Position numbers and translations under genes: made by a program. From contig CAVQJJ010000006.1 of NCBI GenBank assembly GCA_963712835.1, positions 310,001 through 374,000 of the forward strand: DNA of 64,000 nucleotides. The letters run 5' to 3'. The DNA is from DATARH01 sp963712835 (lineage in GTDB: Bacteria > Pseudomonadota > Alphaproteobacteria > ATCC43930 > CGMCC-115725). This document shows positions 1-7,658 of this stretch, one piece after another (position 1 is the first letter of the stretch; each line of letters begins with the position of its first letter). Below the pieces are notes generated by a model that worked only from the letters and a program-made list of their open reading frames with translations, was not told where the DNA came from and did not search any database.

Positions 1-2
1 AG

Positions 3-557
3 GGCGCGCGGATCGGCACCGCCTCGCTGCGGCGCAAGGCGCAGCTGCTGCGCCGGCGCCCCGATCTCGTCGTGGCGCCGATCCGCGGCAATGTCGATAC
101 GCGCATCGCCAAGCTGGCGGCGGACGAGGCGGACGGGTTGCTGCTGGCGTTGAGCGGGCTGGAACGGCTCGGCAAGGCCGACGCCGCGAGCGAAATCCTC
201 TCGGTGGACGTGATGCTGCCTGCGGTTGGTCAAGGCGCGCTGGCGATCGAAGCGCGCGCCGACGACGCCGAACTCGGTGAGTTGCTGTCGCCGCTGCACG
301 ACACGGCGAGCGCGGCCTGCGTCACCGCCGAGCGAGCGATGCTGGCGGCGCTCGACGGTTCGTGCCGGACGCCGATCGCCGGCCTCGCCGAGCTTGCCGG
401 CGATACATTGCGCCTCCGGGCGCTGCTGCTCGCCGAGGACGGCAGCGCCGAGCGCCGCGCGGAGGAAGTCGGCGCCAAGGACGACGCCGAAGCGCTGGGC
501 CGCGAAGCCGGCGAGCGCTTGCGCCGCGACGCGGGGCCGGAATTCGGGTTGGGTTGA
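3..557 (+). CDS. hemC: Porphobilinogen deaminase (hydroxymethylbilane synthase), 3' part
   Basis: Carboxyl-terminal 184 residues of the cytosolic enzyme that links four porphobilinogens into hydroxymethylbilane for haem and other tetrapyrroles. The frame is open to the left edge, so the start and N-terminal domain lie outside the window. GTASLRR at the very start and RGNVDTRI are conserved active-site segments, and GSCRTPIAG contains the Cys that holds the dipyrromethane cofactor. It ends with TGA. No hemD follows; the next gene is on the other strand, so uroporphyrinogen III synthase must be encoded elsewhere. Confidence 0.95.
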   Translation, partial: GARIGTASLRRKAQLLRRRPDLVVAPIRGNVDTRIAKLAADEADGLLLALSGLERLGKADAASEILSVDVMLPAVGQGALAIEARADDAELGELLSPLHDTASAACVTAERAMLAALDGSCRTPIAGLAELAGDTLRLRALLLAEDGSAERRAEEVGAKDDAEALGREAGERLRRDAGPEFGLG

Positions 558-568
558 AGGCATCCTCT

Positions 569-599
569 CTCTCCCCGCATGCGCCGCCTGCGGGGAGAG
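569..599. repeat. GC-rich hairpin behind hemC (repeat family C)
   Basis: A perfect 11-bp inverted repeat (CTCTCCCCGCA / TGCGGGGAGAG) with a 9-nt loop lies between convergent genes. No T-tract follows, so it is at best a weak or Rho-assisted terminator. Related CTCCCGC..GCGGGAG palindromes occur at 16675, 32203, 50327 and 50413. Confidence 0.6.
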
Positions 600-605
600 C
601 GGGAA

Positions 606-860
606 TCATTGCGGCGTAGCCTTCGGCAGCTCGCCGCCATGCTCGCCGAGCCCGCCCTCACAGGCCTGCTTGTGTAGCCACTCGTCGGGCGACAGCGATC
701 CCTTGATCACATAGCCGTAAAGCTCGACCGGCCAGGTGATCACGAAGACGACATCGTTGATCACGTCGGTGTTCTTGTTCGGGCACGGTCCGGTGGCGAA
801 ATAGCCGAAGCCCAGCAGCAACAGGCCAATGACGAGATAAAGCGAAACGAGCGACCGCAT
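606..860 (-). CDS. Small membrane protein, function unknown
   Basis: An 84-residue protein starting MRSLVSLYLVIGLLLLGFGY. It has one hydrophobic segment at about residues 4-21 and a second, weaker one at about 38-55 (VVFVITWPVELYGYV). A CPNKNTD stretch between them contains one Cys and a later Cys lies near residue 70. The ATG at 860 was chosen because it begins at the membrane segment; upstream in-frame sequence is Arg-rich and looks non-coding. I recognise no family. It converges on hemC. Confidence 0.6.
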   Translation of the reverse strand: MRSLVSLYLVIGLLLLGFGYFATGPCPNKNTDVINDVVFVITWPVELYGYVIKGSLSPDEWLHKQACEGGLGEHGGELPKATPQ

Positions 861-1077
861 CGGGTTCTTCCCTGTTGTTGGGAGCCGGGGTTTCCGTGCG
901 CTGGCGGAGAGGCCACAGCGAAGCAGGTTCCTGTGTAAAAAATCAACTCGCTCATACGGCGGGACGGCGCCTCGCCGCGCGGGCGGAGCGGGGCTCAGGT
1001 CCCACCGCGCCGCGCGCTGGCAGAGACCGGCATACCGGCCTCCACGACGCAAAACAGCAATTCGCGGAGAACGTTCC

Positions 1078-2307
1078 CTACGAGAGAACACCTTCGCTCT
1101 TGAGCGCGGCAAGCCCACCGGCGTCGATGTCGAGCCAGTTCTGCAGCACCTCGGCGGTGTCGCCGCCGAGCGCCGGCGAGCCCTTGACGCGCACCGACTT
1201 GCCGTCGACCCGCACCGGCCAGGACGCCATCTTGTATTCGCCGTTATGGTGCTTGACGGTCTGCATAAAGCCGCGCGCCTCGAAGTTCGGCTCGTTCTGC
1301 AATTCCATCGTGTCGAAGACGGCCCCGGCGGGGACGCCGACCGCGATCAGCTTTTCCATGACCTCGCGCTTGTCGTGCTGGCTGGTCCACTCGCCGATGA
1401 TGTTTTCGAGCTCGACCGAATTCTTGACGCGCGCATCGCCGGTCGCGAAGCGCGGGTCCTCGATCAGGTCTTCGCGGCCCACCAGCTTCATCAGCCGCGC
1501 GTAGTGCTCGGGATTGGCGCGGCTGGTAGTGATGTAGAGGTAATCGTTCGGGCCGCCGCCCTTGCATGGGAAAAGGCCGGCCGGCGCGTTGTTCCCGGCG
1601 CTCGGCTTGGCGCCGCGGCGCTGCGCGGGCTTGCCGGTGCGGGCCATCGTCGCGAAGCAGGTCCGCATGTAATGGATCATCGCGTCCTGCATCGCGACCT
1701 CCAGCCGCCGACCGACTCCAGTGCGGTTGCGCTCGTGCAGCGCGCCAAGGATCGTCGCCGCCATCAGCATGCCGGTGCCGGTGTCGCCAAAGCTGAGGCC
1801 CGGCTTGACCGGCGGCTGGTCGGGCCAGCCGGTGACGCTAATCGGGCCGCCCGCGGCCTGGGCGATCATGTCGAAAGCCAACCCCTTCTCGAACGGGCTG
1901 CCGCTCGCGAAACCCTTGACCTGGCAATAGATGATGCGCGGGTTGATCTTCTTGACCTCGCCATAGGAGAGACCGAGCCGCTCGATCGTGCCCGGCGCCA
2001 TGTTCTCGGCGACGATATCGGCCTGGCGGATCATGTTCTTGACGATCTCAAGGCCCTTCGGCGACTTGAGATTGATCGCGATCGACTTCTTGTTGACGTT
2101 GAACTGATAGAAATACCACGGGTCGTCATCGGGCTTGCCGGGACGCAGCCGGCGGCCGGGATCGCCCCGGCCGGGGTTCTCGATCTTGACCACCTCGGCG
2201 CCAAACCACGCCAACACCTCGGTGCAGGTCGTGCCCGCCTCGAACTGGGTGAAATCGACGACCTTGACGCCCTTGAGGAAATCGAAATCCTGGGTGTTGT
2301 CCGCCAT
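1078..2307 (-). CDS. CaiB/BaiF-type class III CoA-transferase
   Basis: A 409-residue acyl-CoA transferase of the formyl-CoA transferase family, which moves CoA between carboxylic acids through an aspartyl intermediate. The N-terminal VVDFTQFEAGTTCTEVLAWF and VKIENPGRGDPGR nucleotide-binding segment are typical, and the catalytic Asp is expected in SFGDTGTGM. The ATG at 2307 follows a GGGAGGGA-type ribosome binding site. It is the first of three paralogues here (others at 14595 and 30976). Substrate cannot be told from sequence; no obvious partner gene is adjacent. Confidence 0.9.
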   Translation of the reverse strand: MADNTQDFDFLKGVKVVDFTQFEAGTTCTEVLAWFGAEVVKIENPGRGDPGRRLRPGKPDDDPWYFYQFNVNKKSIAINLKSPKGLEIVKNMIRQADIVAENMAPGTIERLGLSYGEVKKINPRIIYCQVKGFASGSPFEKGLAFDMIAQAAGGPISVTGWPDQPPVKPGLSFGDTGTGMLMAATILGALHERNRTGVGRRLEVAMQDAMIHYMRTCFATMARTGKPAQRRGAKPSAGNNAPAGLFPCKGGGPNDYLYITTSRANPEHYARLMKLVGREDLIEDPRFATGDARVKNSVELENIIGEWTSQHDKREVMEKLIAVGVPAGAVFDTMELQNEPNFEARGFMQTVKHHNGEYKMASWPVRVDGKSVRVKGSPALGGDTAEVLQNWLDIDAGGLAALKSEGVLS

Positions 2308-2539
2308 GTCCGTCCCTCCCGAAATGCGATTGGAGTTAGCCTGCGCCTAATCGGCGGCTGCCGCAACGTCCCGCTCGGCTTCACGCGCGCCGGTGCGACA
2401 CAAAAAAGAACAGGACCCAAGCTATTGGAATTCCTCGGTTTGCCGCGGATAACAGGTGGTGGAACAGGCGGCGCCGTGTGCCGAGTTGGCTTTCGTGCAG
2501 CCTAGCCGCTTTGCCATGGTGGCGGAAGCGGCGGGCGCT

Positions 2540-3289
2540 TCAGTGCTCGCCGCTTCCCAGATCGTCGGAATACCCGGCCTTCACGCGAGGCCATTGGACG
2601 ATGGGCCGGCCATCGATGCGGTAATTGTGCTGGCCTTTCTCCCGTTGCGGCCACCCGGCGGGCGAGTCCTCCCACGCCTCCTGACGCCCGTAGACCGTCA
2701 GGTCGAGCAGCGGGTAGCTGTTGCCCATGACCTCGACGCCGCGCCGCGTCGTCCAGTAGGTCTCAAAGACCCGGGAGCCCTGCCGCAAGTAGCAGACGAT
2801 GTGCATCATGCCCACCCGACGGCCGACGAGGAGGGTCTCGAGCGATTCCCGCGGGGCCGAGTACCACGGCATCTCCCACCCCATGAAGTCGCGATAGCGG
2901 GCGCCCTCTTCCCACGGACCTTGGCAGAACGTGGCGTAGGTGACATCGCGGGAATGCAGGAACGACAGCTCGCGGACCTGCGACGTATAGAGGCTGCAGC
3001 CCTCGCACTGCTCCGCCGCCGGGTGGCCAGCGTGCCACATGAAATAGTAGGCGACGAGCATCCGGCGTTCTTCGAACACATCGAGGAGCGTTACGGCGCC
3101 GCGGTCGCCGATGAGCGGCGTCGCGCCGTCGACCTCGACCATGGGAAGCCGCCGGCGGGCGGCGGCGATGGCGTCGCCTTCGCGGCTGTGGGCCTTTTCG
3201 CGGACCCGCAGAGCGTCGAGCTCCGCCTGGAAGGCGCCGCGATCGACGATCGTGGGCGCTGCAAGTTGATCTCTGACGGTTTTGGACAT
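2540..3289 (-). CDS. DUF899 family thioredoxin-fold protein
   Basis: A 249-residue member of the DUF899 family of predicted thioredoxin-like proteins. Recognisable features are LLDVFEERRMLVAYYFMW, a CEGC pair where a thioredoxin CxxC would lie, WYSAPRESL, and the C-terminal VFETYWTTRRGVEVMGNSY. Start set at ATG 3289 because GGAGG sits five bases before it; an upstream ATG at 3301 overlaps that site. The role is unproven in the family; a redox function is inferred only from the fold and the two cysteines. It stands alone downstream of a candidate sRNA. Confidence 0.85.
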   Translation of the reverse strand: MSKTVRDQLAAPTIVDRGAFQAELDALRVREKAHSREGDAIAAARRRLPMVEVDGATPLIGDRGAVTLLDVFEERRMLVAYYFMWHAGHPAAEQCEGCSLYTSQVRELSFLHSRDVTYATFCQGPWEEGARYRDFMGWEMPWYSAPRESLETLLVGRRVGMMHIVCYLRQGSRVFETYWTTRRGVEVMGNSYPLLDLTVYGRQEAWEDSPAGWPQREKGQHNYRIDGRPIVQWPRVKAGYSDDLGSGEH

Positions 3290-3420
3290 CGTGGCCTCCA
3301 TGGGTGCGGCTGTGGCTCCCCACACACTAGGCTCCGATCACGGGGCGCGAGAGTGACAGGTGTGACGCGATTTCGGCAATGGGTAGTTTGGCGGCGCCTT
3401 GTTCATAGCGCGGCGCAGTA

Positions 3421-3446
3421 AAAAAGAGGCCGCCACCGGCGGCCTC
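3421..3446 (-). terminator. Intrinsic terminator of the candidate sRNA
   Basis: A perfect 9-bp stem (GAGGCCGCC / GGCGGCCTC, loop of three) at 3426-3446 is followed on the minus strand by six T residues. It is the clearest Rho-independent terminator in the window. Confidence 0.8.
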
Positions 3447-3520
3447 AAGGCTGAGGGGAGGATGCCCATGCGGGCAGCGCGCACCGAGAGATGCACGTCG
3501 AACCCCAGGATGCCGCGCAA
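3421..3520 (-). ncRNA. Candidate small RNA with intrinsic terminator
   Basis: On the minus strand the order is: a short hairpin (TGCCC/GGGCA, 3463-3476), an unpaired UCCUCCCCU run (3454-3462), and a strong GC hairpin followed by six U. No protein gene on this strand ends here, so the terminator needs another transcript. Exposed CCUCC-like runs are typical of alphaproteobacterial trans-acting sRNAs that pair with ribosome binding sites. The 5' end is a guess; a weak A/T-rich promoter-like stretch lies at about 3525-3545. The family is not identified. Confidence 0.4.
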
Positions 3521-3682
3521 GGATAACTAAAAGATTAATCATCGAACCTTCTGATTTGTCCGTCGCATTTTCACTCTTAGGCGTCCCACAGAGCCGGATG
3601 AGACGCTCGTCACGACGAACGGCGGCCGCCACGGTGGAAGAAAACCCTTGCATCGCCGGGGGCGCAGACCAAAAATTGTCAT

Positions 3683-3786
3683 GAGGCTGGGGTGCTGCCC
3701 GGCGCGCGGGGCGTCCGCGAGCTGTGAGGCGGCTGAGAGCAGACCCACTGAACCTGGCCGGGCTTGGTCCCGGTGGAGGGAGTCCG
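3683..3786 (+). promoter_or_regulatory. TPP (thiamine pyrophosphate) riboswitch
   Basis: The conserved THI-box elements are in order: GGGGTG near 3689, GGCTGAGAGC at 3731, ACCC at 3743, CTGAACCTG at 3748-3756, and GGAGGGAG at 3775-3782 closing the aptamer. It sits directly upstream of thiOSG. The last element is also a Shine-Dalgarno sequence six bases from the presumed thiO start, so ligand binding should occlude the ribosome binding site, giving translational repression by TPP. Confidence 0.93.
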
Positions 3787-3788
3787 TC

Positions 3789-4970
3789 ATCACCTCGCAA
3801 GATTTAACAAATTCGCTTCGGCCGAAAACCGTCGTCATTGGCGCCGGCGTGATCGGGCTCGGCATTGCCTGGCGGCTGGCGCGGGCCGGCTGCGAGGTCG
3901 ATGTCTACGACAAGGGCGAGGCCGGGCGAGGCGCGAGCTGGGCGGCGGCCGGGATGCTCGCCGCCGCGGCCGAGGCCGAGCCAGGCGAAGAGAGGCTGCT
4001 GCCGCTGACCCTCGAAAGCCAGCTTCTGTGGCCGGGTTTCGCGCGCGAGCTGGCGGAGGCGACCGGCATTTCCTGCGAGTATCGCGACGAAGGAACGCTG
4101 GTCGTCGCGCTCAACCGCGACGATGCCGAAAGCCTGCGCCATTCCTATGATTTTCAACGCGGCCTCGGGCTCGACCTCGAATGGCTCAACGCCGCCGAGG
4201 CGCGCCGGCTGGAGCCGCATCTGCGGCCGGGCATCGCCGCGGCGGTGCTCAGCCGCAACGACCACCAGGTCGAAAACCGGGCGCTCGCGCTCGCGCTGAT
4301 CGCCGCCTGCCGCGGCGCCGGCGTGCAAATCCATGAGCATTGCGCCGTCGCCGAAGTGACGATGGCAGGCGGGCGGGCCTGCGGGGTCGAGACCGCGGCG
4401 GGCGGCAAGGCCGCCGATGTCGTGGTGCTGGCCGCGGGCGCCTGGTCGCGCGAGGTGGGCGGCATCCCCGCCGCGTTACGCCCGCCGGTGCGGCCGATCA
4501 AGGGCCAGATGCTGGCGCTGCAGATGGACATAGCCGCGCCGCTGCTGCGTCATGTTGTCTGGCTGCCGAATGGCGGTTATCTGGTGCCGCGTAATGACGG
4601 ACGGCTGATCGTCGGCGGTACGGTCGAGGAACGCGGCTTTGACAATACGATCACCGCTGGCGGCTTATTCACCTTAATCGAGGCGGCGTGGCGCGCGGTG
4701 CCGACGATCGAGGAGTTGCCGATCGCCGAGACCTGGGTCGGGTTCCGGCCTGGCTCACGCGACGATGCGCCGATGCTCGGGCCGAGCGGCATCGACGGCC
4801 TCGTCATCGCCACCGGGCATCATCGCAACGGCATCCTGCTGACCCCAGTCAGCGCGGCCGTGATCAGCCAGTACATTCTGTCGGGGCACCTTCCCGAGAT
4901 GGCGCGGCCGTTCGACCCGCAGCGCTTTGCGAAGCCGCGCTCGACACCGCTCGTCGAGGCGGCGCAATGA
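3789..4970 (+). CDS. thiO: Glycine oxidase ThiO
   Basis: FAD-dependent glycine oxidase that makes iminoglycine for the thiazole half of thiamine. The N-terminal VVIGAGVIGLGIAWRLARAG is the FAD-binding dinucleotide fold, followed by GRGASWAAAGML; the C-terminal GTVEERGFDNT and TGHHRNGILLTP are typical of the DAO family. About 393 residues. Start is unusual: between the riboswitch and the FAD motif the frame has no ATG, GTG or TTG. I place it at ATC 3789, six bases behind GGAGGGAG. ATG 3681 or TTG 3648 in frame would put the aptamer inside the coding region. The 3' end overlaps thiS by ATGA. Confidence 0.85.
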   Translation: MTSQDLTNSLRPKTVVIGAGVIGLGIAWRLARAGCEVDVYDKGEAGRGASWAAAGMLAAAAEAEPGEERLLPLTLESQLLWPGFARELAEATGISCEYRDEGTLVVALNRDDAESLRHSYDFQRGLGLDLEWLNAAEARRLEPHLRPGIAAAVLSRNDHQVENRALALALIAACRGAGVQIHEHCAVAEVTMAGGRACGVETAAGGKAADVVVLAAGAWSREVGGIPAALRPPVRPIKGQMLALQMDIAAPLLRHVVWLPNGGYLVPRNDGRLIVGGTVEERGFDNTITAGGLFTLIEAAWRAVPTIEELPIAETWVGFRPGSRDDAPMLGPSGIDGLVIATGHHRNGILLTPVSAAVISQYILSGHLPEMARPFDPQRFAKPRSTPLVEAAQ

Positions 4971-5173
4971 CAAGGCTCACGGTCAATGGCATCGACGAGG
5001 AGGTCTCGGCTGCGACCGTCGCGCAGCTGCTCGCGGCGCGCGGCATCGACCCGGCGGCGCGGTTTCTCGCCGTCGCGATCAACGGCGCGGTGGTGCGGCG
5101 GGCGATTTGGGACGAAGCCGCGCTCAACACCGGCGACACGGTTGAGATCGTCCGTCCGTTGCAGGGTGGGTGA
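4967..5173 (+). CDS. thiS: Sulfur carrier protein ThiS
   Basis: A 68-residue ubiquitin-like sulfur carrier that, as C-terminal thiocarboxylate, donates sulfur to thiazole formation by ThiG. It begins MTRLTVNGIDEEV, contains FLAVAINGAVVRR, and ends in the required Gly-Gly (RPLQGG). Its ATG overlaps the thiO stop (ATGA), indicating translational coupling. The adenylating partner ThiF is not in the window. Confidence 0.95.
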   Translation: MTRLTVNGIDEEVSAATVAQLLAARGIDPAARFLAVAINGAVVRRAIWDEAALNTGDTVEIVRPLQGG

Positions 5174-5193
5174 GAGGCATTAGGATAAAATCT

Positions 5194-5970
5194 ATGAGCA
5201 CGAGCGACCCGTTCATCATCGCCGGCACGACGATGGCCTCGCGCCTGTTCGTCGGCAGCGCGCGCTATCCGAACCAGCAGGTGATGCTCGACGCCATGGC
5301 GACGGCGAACCCGTGCATGGTGACGATGTCAATCCGCCGGATCAGCCTCGAAGGCTATGCCGAGAGCCTGGTCGATCTGCTGGGCGACCGCTATCCGATC
5401 CTGCCGAACACCGCCGGCTGCGTCACCGCCCGCGACGCCGTGCTGACCGCCGAACTGGCGCGCGAGGCGCTCAACACCAACTGGATCAAGCTCGAGCTGA
5501 TCGGCGACCGCGAGCTGCTCTACCCGGATGTCGAGCAGCTCGTGCACGCTGCCGACGAGCTGGTGCGCAAGGGGTTTGTCGTGCTGCCGTATTGCAACGA
5601 CGACCCTGTCAGCTGCCGCAAGCTCGCCGATGTCGGCTGCTCGGCGGTGATGCCGCTGGGCTCGCTGATCGGCTCGGGACGAGGCGTGGCGAACCCCGGC
5701 GGGATCGAGCTCATCTGCGCGCGCAGCCCTGTGCCCGTGGTGCTCGATGCCGGGATCGGCACCGCGTCCGACGCGGCGCTGGCGATGGAACTGGGCTGCC
5801 ACGCGGTCATGGTCGACACCGCGATCGCCAAGTCGCACGATCCCGTCCGCATGGCCGGGGCGATGAGGGGCGCGGTCGAGGCCGGAAGGCTCGCCCGCCT
5901 CGCCGGCCGCATCCCCAAGCGCAACATGGCCGAGCCGTCGAGCCCGCAATTGGGGCTCGTCGGGACGTAA
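5194..5970 (+). CDS. thiG: Thiazole synthase ThiG
   Basis: A 258-residue TIM-barrel enzyme that condenses deoxyxylulose phosphate, iminoglycine and ThiS thiocarboxylate to the thiazole phosphate of thiamine. Diagnostic parts are FVGSARYPN, ILPNTAGC, WIKLELIGD with Lys99 as the imine-forming residue, PVVLDAGIG and HAVMVDTAIAK. Start at ATG 5194; a GTG at 5170 overlapping the thiS stop is possible but would add eight non-conserved residues. It forms the operon thiO-thiS-thiG; thiE and thiC are not adjacent. Confidence 0.95.
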   Translation: MSTSDPFIIAGTTMASRLFVGSARYPNQQVMLDAMATANPCMVTMSIRRISLEGYAESLVDLLGDRYPILPNTAGCVTARDAVLTAELAREALNTNWIKLELIGDRELLYPDVEQLVHAADELVRKGFVVLPYCNDDPVSCRKLADVGCSAVMPLGSLIGSGRGVANPGGIELICARSPVPVVLDAGIGTASDAALAMELGCHAVMVDTAIAKSHDPVRMAGAMRGAVEAGRLARLAGRIPKRNMAEPSSPQLGLVGT

Positions 5971-5980
5971 CGCCGCTCAC

Positions 5981-6070
5981 CATTGCGAGGAGCGCGTTAG
6001 CGCGACGCGGCAATCGCCTTCCGAAGAGAACCAAGGCGGCAGGAGATTGCTTCGCTCCGCTCGCAATGAC
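5981..6070. repeat. REP-like element, family A (copy 1)
   Basis: A 90-bp element bounded by the inverted ends CATTGCGAGGAGCG and CGCTCGCAATG, with internal GATTGCTTCGCTCCGC. A second full copy is at 19410 and a rearranged one at 40469. It ends 12 bases before the GTG of the rhomboid gene. Confidence 0.8.
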
Positions 6071-6082
6071 ATGTGATACCCC

Positions 6083-6883
6083 GTGTTTTTTTTCCTCCCG
6101 CTATACGACGACAACCCGACCACACGGACACCTATCGTCACTTATCTCCTGATCGGGCTCTGCGTCACCGCTTTCCTGTGGCAGCTCGGCCAGAATGCCC
6201 AGCACGTCGCCTATAGCTACGGGATGATCCCGGCGGTGTTGTTCGGCTCTGCCGGGTTGCCACGGAGCCTCGCCACGCTGCCGCCCTGGGCGACGATCTT
6301 TACCAGCATGTTCATCCACGGCGGTTGGCTGCATATCGGCGGCAACATGCTGTTCCTGTGGATTTTCGGGAACAATGTCGAGGACGTGCTCGGCCACTTT
6401 CGCTATCTGCTGCTCTATCTGCTGAGCGGCGTCGCGGCGGCCATGGGACAAGCCTGGTCGGACCCGTCCTCCACCGTGCCGATGATCGGGGCGAGCGGCG
6501 CGATCGCCGGGGTACTCGGAGCCTATCTCTTGATTTATCCCAACGCCAACGTGCACGTGCTGGTGCTGATCATCATCATCCTGCGCATCATCACCGTGCC
6601 GGCGTGGATCATGCTCGGCCTCTGGTTCGGCGCGCAGCTGGTGAGCGGTCTCTTCAGCGGCGGCGGGGCGGGCGTCGCCTTCTGGGCGCATGTCAGCGGG
6701 TTCGTGACCGGCATCGTCTTGCTGGTGCTGATGCGGCCGGGAAGCCTCCGCTTGCTGCACCCGCCGCGCACGGCGCGGTTCGTCGCCGCGCCGCCGCGTC
6801 AATTCGTCGGCCGCCATACGTTTCACGGCAGCGTGCCGGACAGCGGGCCGTCGCGCTTTCGCCGCCGCGGTCCGTGGGGTTGA
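6083..6883 (+). CDS. Rhomboid family intramembrane serine protease
   Basis: A 266-residue integral membrane protein of the rhomboid family, which cleaves transmembrane segments inside the bilayer. The catalytic Ser138 lies in GASGAIAG and the partner His203 in WAHVSGF; H84 and N89 in GWLHIGGNML supply the oxyanion region. About six hydrophobic segments are visible. The start is GTG 6083, giving MFFFLPLYDDNP, usual for this subfamily. The region after residue 230 is an Arg/Pro-rich cytosolic tail. It follows repeat A and may be read through from thiG. Confidence 0.9.
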   Translation: MFFFLPLYDDNPTTRTPIVTYLLIGLCVTAFLWQLGQNAQHVAYSYGMIPAVLFGSAGLPRSLATLPPWATIFTSMFIHGGWLHIGGNMLFLWIFGNNVEDVLGHFRYLLLYLLSGVAAAMGQAWSDPSSTVPMIGASGAIAGVLGAYLLIYPNANVHVLVLIIIILRIITVPAWIMLGLWFGAQLVSGLFSGGGAGVAFWAHVSGFVTGIVLLVLMRPGSLRLLHPPRTARFVAAPPRQFVGRHTFHGSVPDSGPSRFRRRGPWG

Positions 6884-6915
6884 CGCGGAAATAAGGCCAG
6901 GGCTGAGGCCGCCGG

Positions 6916-7434
6916 CTAAAGCAGGATGTGGGTAATTTCCTTGTACGGGCGGTGATCGACGAAGTGTCGCTCGCGCGTCGCTCGCTCGATATAGCGGAAC
7001 ACCTGGATCACGAAGATCATGTTGACCGTCTCGCCGTCGGAGGAGAGCGGCATGAACAGCACCTTGGTGTGGCGCTCCGGATCGCGCCGCGCCGGCGAAA
7101 AGAACAGGCATTCCGAATAGAGCGCGCGCCCGGTCTCGACGCATTCGTCGTAGAGCGCCAGCACATGCGCGCAGTAATCGGGACCTGGCAGCACTTCGTC
7201 GAGGAACCGGCCGGTCGCATTGATGCCATGCGCGCGAGCATTCTCGGTACCGATCAGCCGATAGCGGTAGCGGCCGTCGTCGAGACGCTCGACCAGCATC
7301 ACATCCGGCAGCAGCTTCGGTATTTCGATCGGGTCGATATCGGCACGGCCGGGCATCGGTCGTCCGGCCGCCTTGTCGCGCCAATAAAGATAGGCCTGCT
7401 CCAGCCGAGGATCGGTGAAAGGCGTTTGGCGCAT
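6916..7434 (-). CDS. PAS domain protein (PAS_5 type)
   Basis: A 172-residue single-domain protein of the alphaproteobacterial PAS_5 type. Typical features are the N-terminal YLYWRDKAAGRPMPGRADID followed by PIEIPKLLPDVMLVE, and the later YRYRLIGTENARAHG with GRFLDEVLPG. It has no output domain, so a sensory role, perhaps with a separate kinase, is inferred. Start chosen at ATG 7434, where family similarity begins and a GGGAG lies seven bases before; ATG 7518 would add 28 residues. It is divergent from the PBP gene. Confidence 0.8.
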   Translation of the reverse strand: MRQTPFTDPRLEQAYLYWRDKAAGRPMPGRADIDPIEIPKLLPDVMLVERLDDGRYRYRLIGTENARAHGINATGRFLDEVLPGPDYCAHVLALYDECVETGRALYSECLFFSPARRDPERHTKVLFMPLSSDGETVNMIFVIQVFRYIERATRERHFVDHRPYKEITHILL

Positions 7435-7658
7435 GGCTTCGCTCCCGACCGGACTATGCAGCAAAGCGGTGTCGCCTATGACCAAACTCCCGTGAACAGA
7501 ACGCTTCTTCCCCTCCATCTGTGTGCAGCAAGAACGTTAACAATCGGTTGAACGGGCGCCGGGAATGAATCCCCAAATTTGGGTGTTTGTCGGAGCGCGC
7601 GCCCCGCGTGAATTTGTTCTATGGCGGCGCCAGGGGTCTCCATGGCAGTTTTCGCGCG

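Noticed and set aside
558..605. Intrinsic terminator of hemC
   Set aside because: The hairpin is strong but has no T-run, and it belongs to a repeat family found elsewhere; listed as a repeat.
3460..3530. A leader-peptide-like frame (MINLLVILARH) before the minus-strand terminator, suggesting attenuation of an ilv-type operon
   Set aside because: The downstream minus-strand gene is a DUF899 protein, not an amino-acid biosynthesis gene, and there is no alternative antiterminator stem.
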